9,119 nucleotides of DNA, taken from NCBI GenBank assembly GCA_029262955.1, contig JAJCYL010000245.1, positions 1 to 9,119 of the forward strand, read 5' to 3'. This stretch comes from Cytophagales bacterium. Its GTDB lineage: Bacteria > Bacteroidota > Bacteroidia > Cytophagales > Cyclobacteriaceae. Position numbers and translations under genes: made by a program. How positions within the stretch are numbered: the stretch's first letter is position 1; every line of letters begins with the position of its first letter. Of the stretch, positions 6,834 through 9,119 are shown in pieces. The notes beneath the pieces were generated by a model. The model was not told the origin of the DNA. It was given only the letters and a program-made list of their open reading frames with translations, and ran no database searches.

Positions 6834-7136
6834 ATGAGTAAGCACAACCACTTTAGCGAATGGCTTCTTGGTACCAATTACGAATGGTTGAAAATCCAGG
6901 TACAGGATTTATTGATGCAATCAAAATTCGATATACTAGATTTCTCAGAATACGAAGATTCAAGGGGTTCCTCAGGTATTTGGTTCGTGCCTTATGGTTC
7001 TTTATCACTTCATACTTTTCCCAACAGGAATAGAACTTTTATTGAGTTGAGCTGCTTTGATCATGCGAAATACCTCGACTTTATTATCAATTTCAAAGAC
7101 TTTAGACAAGATAATTTTGGCAAGATGAGGGTTTGA
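6834..7136 (+). CDS. SpeD-like (S-adenosylmethionine decarboxylase family) protein lacking the pyruvoyl-forming serine
   Basis: A 100-residue protein. Its length, order of elements and motifs follow bacterial class 1b AdoMet decarboxylase protomers: FSEWLLGTNYEWL (7-19) matches the initial HLLAEFYGC-type strand and helix; KFDILDFSEYEDSRGSSGIW (31-50) matches the ATVLDV...GVSG strand pair; GSLSLHTFPN (55-64) matches ESHLSIHTWPE; TFIELSC (68-74) matches AAVDIFTC; and HAKYLDFI follows as the next helix. The conserved His60 and Cys74 correspond to Thermotoga His68 and Cys83. The Glu-Ser pair that self-cleaves to give the pyruvoyl group is Tyr54-Gly55. It should therefore be unable to decarboxylate AdoMet by the known mechanism. 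It may be a pseudoenzyme, a regulatory subunit or a relative with another role. No spermidine synthase gene is nearby. Monocistronic, divergent from the membrane-protein gene. Confidence 0.75.
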   Translation: MSKHNHFSEWLLGTNYEWLKIQVQDLLMQSKFDILDFSEYEDSRGSSGIWFVPYGSLSLHTFPNRNRTFIELSCFDHAKYLDFIINFKDFRQDNFGKMRV

Positions 7137-7152
7137 TCATTCCAAGATCAAA
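7132..7152. terminator. Hairpin spanning the abutting stop codons of two convergent genes
   Basis: TTTGATC (7132-7138) and GATCAAA (7146-7152) are perfect inverted repeats around a 7-base loop. The hairpin contains the TGA of the plus-strand SpeD-like gene (7134-7136) and the complement of the TGA of the minus-strand GH13 gene (7137-7139). No U-run follows on either side, so a bidirectional terminator is possible but weak. Confidence 0.3.
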
Positions 7153-8567
7153 GTTGAATAGCCAGGCATTACAATGGTGTCATCAATTAGCCTGGGAAGT
7201 TTCGATTCAAAAAGTATTCTCCTTTCACCCTTACTTAACTTAAAAGGTTTCCCTGATAGATTATGATAGACCTCAATTTTGCTTCTCTCATCATATCTTT
7301 TGAAAGCACACACGGCCGTATTTTCTACAATCAGACTTTCGATATCACCTTTTGACAAGAGCGGATTATTTTTTCTCAGTTGAATAAGAGTTTTATAATG
7401 ATTATAAAATGATTTCGGGTCATTAATTTGTTGTTCTACTGGTTGGATCTGGTCTTTTCTATTGTATTTAGCCTCCATCCAACTAGTCCGTCCAGCGTCT
7501 GATTCCGACCAAACGAAAGGTTCTCTGATAAATTCATCTGGCTTCAATCCCTTCATCCCAATCTCTTCTCCATAGTAGATAAATGGAGTCCCTGGAAGCG
7601 TGAAGAGAAGGGAAGCCGCCAGTTTTGCCTTATGTGTGTTGTTTTTTAAAACACTTAAAATGCGATTTTGATCGTGGTTTTTTATGAAGGTCCCATCAAT
7701 GAAGTCGCTGGTTATTGACTTATAATAATTGACAATTTTCAAATACTTCTGGACAAGGCTGTGTTCATATTCATTTTGTAAGGCATAGGTTATCGCATTA
7801 CTCAAATCAAAATTGAAATTGGCTTTTAGTCCTCTCAGGAATGGAGCTACTACCTCCGCATTATCCCATACCTCACCAATTAGGAACACTTCCTTTTTAA
7901 CCTGCTCCATTTCCTTCCTGAATTCAATCCAAAATTGCTGGCTGTCCTCAATTCGATTATCTGGATATATGTGTTTTGCAGCGTCTAATCTAAAACCATC
8001 TACTCCATGTTCTTTTAGCCAATATCTTCCAATCTTATAAACCTCTTGCCTTAACTCCTGGCTATCGTAATTCAAATCTGGCATTTCATTGGAGAAGTAA
8101 GAATAGTACTTCTCATCCTGTCCGGGAATTTCATTCCATTGCTCTACATTATCTGAATCTTCTGCAACATCCTTGGTCCGAGTACCCATCTTTTCAATCT
8201 CGTTATCAGTCGCCCATACAAAATAATTCCGATACTGACTTTTGGGATTTTTGCAAGCTTCCAAAAACCACGGATGTGATGCGCTACAATGGCTAATAAC
8301 TAAATCAATAATCACTTTTAACCCATGGTGGTGGGCCTCATTTATTAAAGATCTCAAGTCTTCTGAAGAACCGTAATCGGGATGTATGGTGTAATAGTCA
8401 GTTACATCATATTTATGGTAAGACGGAGAAGGGTTTATTGGCATTAACCAGATACCTTCAATTCCGAGATTTACAAGATAATCCAATTTGGCCCTGACTC
8501 CATTAAGGTCTCCAATGCCATCGCCATTTGAATCGTAAAATGACTGCACAAATATTTGATAATACAC
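7137..8567 (-). CDS. Alpha-amylase family glycoside hydrolase (GH13), GTG start
   Basis: A 476-residue GH13 (beta/alpha)8-barrel enzyme with no signal peptide, acting on alpha-glucans or maltodextrins. Visible elements: the DSNGDGIGD calcium loop (12-20); conserved region I as DLVISHCS (88-95); MPDLNYD (162-168), as in the GH13_36 type of amylase/neopullulanase; GFRLDAAKH with nucleophile Asp195; GEVW with acid/base Glu232; KNHDQNR with transition-state Asp299; GTPFIYYGEEIGM (326-338). A C-terminal beta domain covers about 390-476. The catalytic triad is complete, so activity is expected; exact specificity is not readable. Region I has Ser92 where Asn is nearly always found. The start is forced: TAA of the upstream GH13 gene (8571-8573) is in the same frame, followed by one AGC codon and this GTG, and the protein begins directly at the first barrel strand (YYQIFVQSF). 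Translational coupling or reinitiation is likely. Confidence 0.9.
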   Translation of the reverse strand: MYYQIFVQSFYDSNGDGIGDLNGVRAKLDYLVNLGIEGIWLMPINPSPSYHKYDVTDYYTIHPDYGSSEDLRSLINEAHHHGLKVIIDLVISHCSASHPWFLEACKNPKSQYRNYFVWATDNEIEKMGTRTKDVAEDSDNVEQWNEIPGQDEKYYSYFSNEMPDLNYDSQELRQEVYKIGRYWLKEHGVDGFRLDAAKHIYPDNRIEDSQQFWIEFRKEMEQVKKEVFLIGEVWDNAEVVAPFLRGLKANFNFDLSNAITYALQNEYEHSLVQKYLKIVNYYKSITSDFIDGTFIKNHDQNRILSVLKNNTHKAKLAASLLFTLPGTPFIYYGEEIGMKGLKPDEFIREPFVWSESDAGRTSWMEAKYNRKDQIQPVEQQINDPKSFYNHYKTLIQLRKNNPLLSKGDIESLIVENTAVCAFKRYDERSKIEVYHNLSGKPFKLSKGERRILFESKLPRLIDDTIVMPGYSTLILE

Positions 8568-8570
8568 GCT

Positions 8571-9119
8571 TTAAAGTGAGGTAAGCTGTACTATTTGGAA
8601 GCTATAAGGGTTCATCTCAATTTTGAACCCTCCGGGGTAGTCTTCCGAGCTGATGGTTGACGACCGATCAATTGTGGATGGCATCAAAACCTTTGTAGTA
8701 AAATTTCCAGTAAGCTTCATTCGGTTAAGCGCATCCTCAGGGATCTTTATTGTACAGTTTTGTGGATTCGAATCAAAGTTGCATATAATAAGCAGATTTT
8801 GATCAGCCGAGTACCTTAGATAAGCATAGACCTTATTGGAATATCCTTTAAAATTATCTGTTCTATTGTAGTAATGAAGATCATAAAATTCCCCGGTTGC
8901 AATTGCGGGCTCCTGTGAAATGTTAAGAATGTCGGCATAAATGGATCGAAGCTTCTTTTGATCACCTGATAATTGACCACCGTCAAACTTACCAGCATTC
9001 ATCCATTTCTGGTGTGCAGGAACACCCCAATAGTCAAAGTGTGTTGTACGGCCGTCATCTCCGCTAAATCCAGCTTCACCCGCACCTGTTTCTCCTACTT
9101 CTTGCCCGAAATAGATCAT
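8571..9119 (-). CDS. Second alpha-amylase family (GH13) protein, C-terminal part (start beyond right edge)
   Basis: The 183 codons to the right edge are the end of a larger GH13 protein; the methionine at the very edge is internal. The segment begins with MIYFGQEVGE, the strand-8 motif that follows the catalytic Asp in GH13 enzymes, then GDDGRTTHFDYWGVPAHQKW and a helix with LSGDQKKLRSIYADIL. It ends in a beta-sandwich domain C (about residues 85-182; KVYAYLRYS, LLIICNFDS, GGFKIEMNPYSFQIVQL). The catalytic Asp/Glu/Asp and any signal peptide lie outside the window. It differs from the following GH13 gene in having the long GDDGRTTHFDYWG insertion, so the two are not a recent duplication. It ends in TAA at 8571-8573, four bases before the next start codon. 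Probably part of a maltodextrin or starch utilisation cluster extending to the right. Confidence 0.88.
   Translation of the reverse strand: MIYFGQEVGETGAGEAGFSGDDGRTTHFDYWGVPAHQKWMNAGKFDGGQLSGDQKKLRSIYADILNISQEPAIATGEFYDLHYYNRTDNFKGYSNKVYAYLRYSADQNLLIICNFDSNPQNCTIKIPEDALNRMKLTGNFTTKVLMPSTIDRSSTISSEDYPGGFKIEMNPYSFQIVQLTSL

Noticed and set aside
7813..8040. 75-codon plus-strand open frame
   Set aside because: Lies wholly antisense to the GH13 catalytic domain; no supporting features.
8571..9119. Treating the 182-residue frame as a complete small gene
   Set aside because: Its methionine sits exactly at the window edge inside a conserved GH13 strand motif, so it is the end of a longer protein.
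1..9119. CRISPR arrays, tRNA/rRNA genes, insertion sequences, phage or defence cassettes
   Set aside because: No direct-repeat arrays, transposase motifs, terminal inverted repeats or RNA gene signatures were seen on either strand.

Overview
The window looks like a chromosomal segment from a free-living Bacteroidota, probably of the Cytophagales type. The evidence is a GldC gliding-motility homologue, a TonB-dependent receptor with the N-terminal carboxypeptidase-regulatory-like domain typical of this phylum, AT-rich intergenic DNA with near-matches to the Bacteroidota -33/-7 promoter, little sign of Shine-Dalgarno sequences, and a maltodextrin/starch GH13 gene pair. I see no insertion sequence, phage gene, tRNA, rRNA or CRISPR array. 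No gene-free stretch exceeds about 200 bases.

Layout from left to right. Positions 1-1242 (minus): N-terminal 414 residues of a TonB-dependent outer-membrane receptor that runs off the left edge. 1386-1715 (minus): gldC. 1716-1916: divergent intergenic region with a small hairpin. 1917-3407 (plus): XRE-type regulator with a degenerate DUF955 (IrrE-like) core and a C-terminal Cys cluster of the ScfR/PrpR/RamB type. 3391-4389 (minus): bile acid:sodium symporter (BASS) family transporter, overlapping the regulator tail-to-tail. 4425-5033 (minus): ECF sigma factor. 5024-6130 (minus): membrane-anchored family 2 glycosyltransferase whose stop overlaps the sigma start. 6216-6713 (minus): two-helix membrane protein of unknown function. 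6834-7136 (plus): 100-residue homologue of S-adenosylmethionine decarboxylase (SpeD) that has lost the serine needed to make the pyruvoyl cofactor. 7137-8567 (minus): GH13 alpha-amylase family enzyme. 8571-9119 (minus): C-terminal part of a second GH13 protein entering from the right edge.

The glycosyltransferase, sigma factor and transporter (6130 to 3391, minus) look like one transcription unit: a 10-base overlap, then a 35-base gap, with a possible promoter upstream of the glycosyltransferase. The two GH13 genes form a second unit. They lie in the same reading frame, with only a TAA stop and one codon before the GTG start of the second. Both convergent gene pairs are packed without space: 17 bases of overlap at 3391-3407, and directly abutting stop codons at 7134-7139.

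The items most worth a second look are the serine-less SpeD homologue, the same-frame GH13 tandem, the zinc-site-less regulator with a possible metal or Fe-S cluster, and the glycosyltransferase-sigma-transporter unit without an anti-sigma gene. I did not find convincing evidence of a wholly new multi-gene system.
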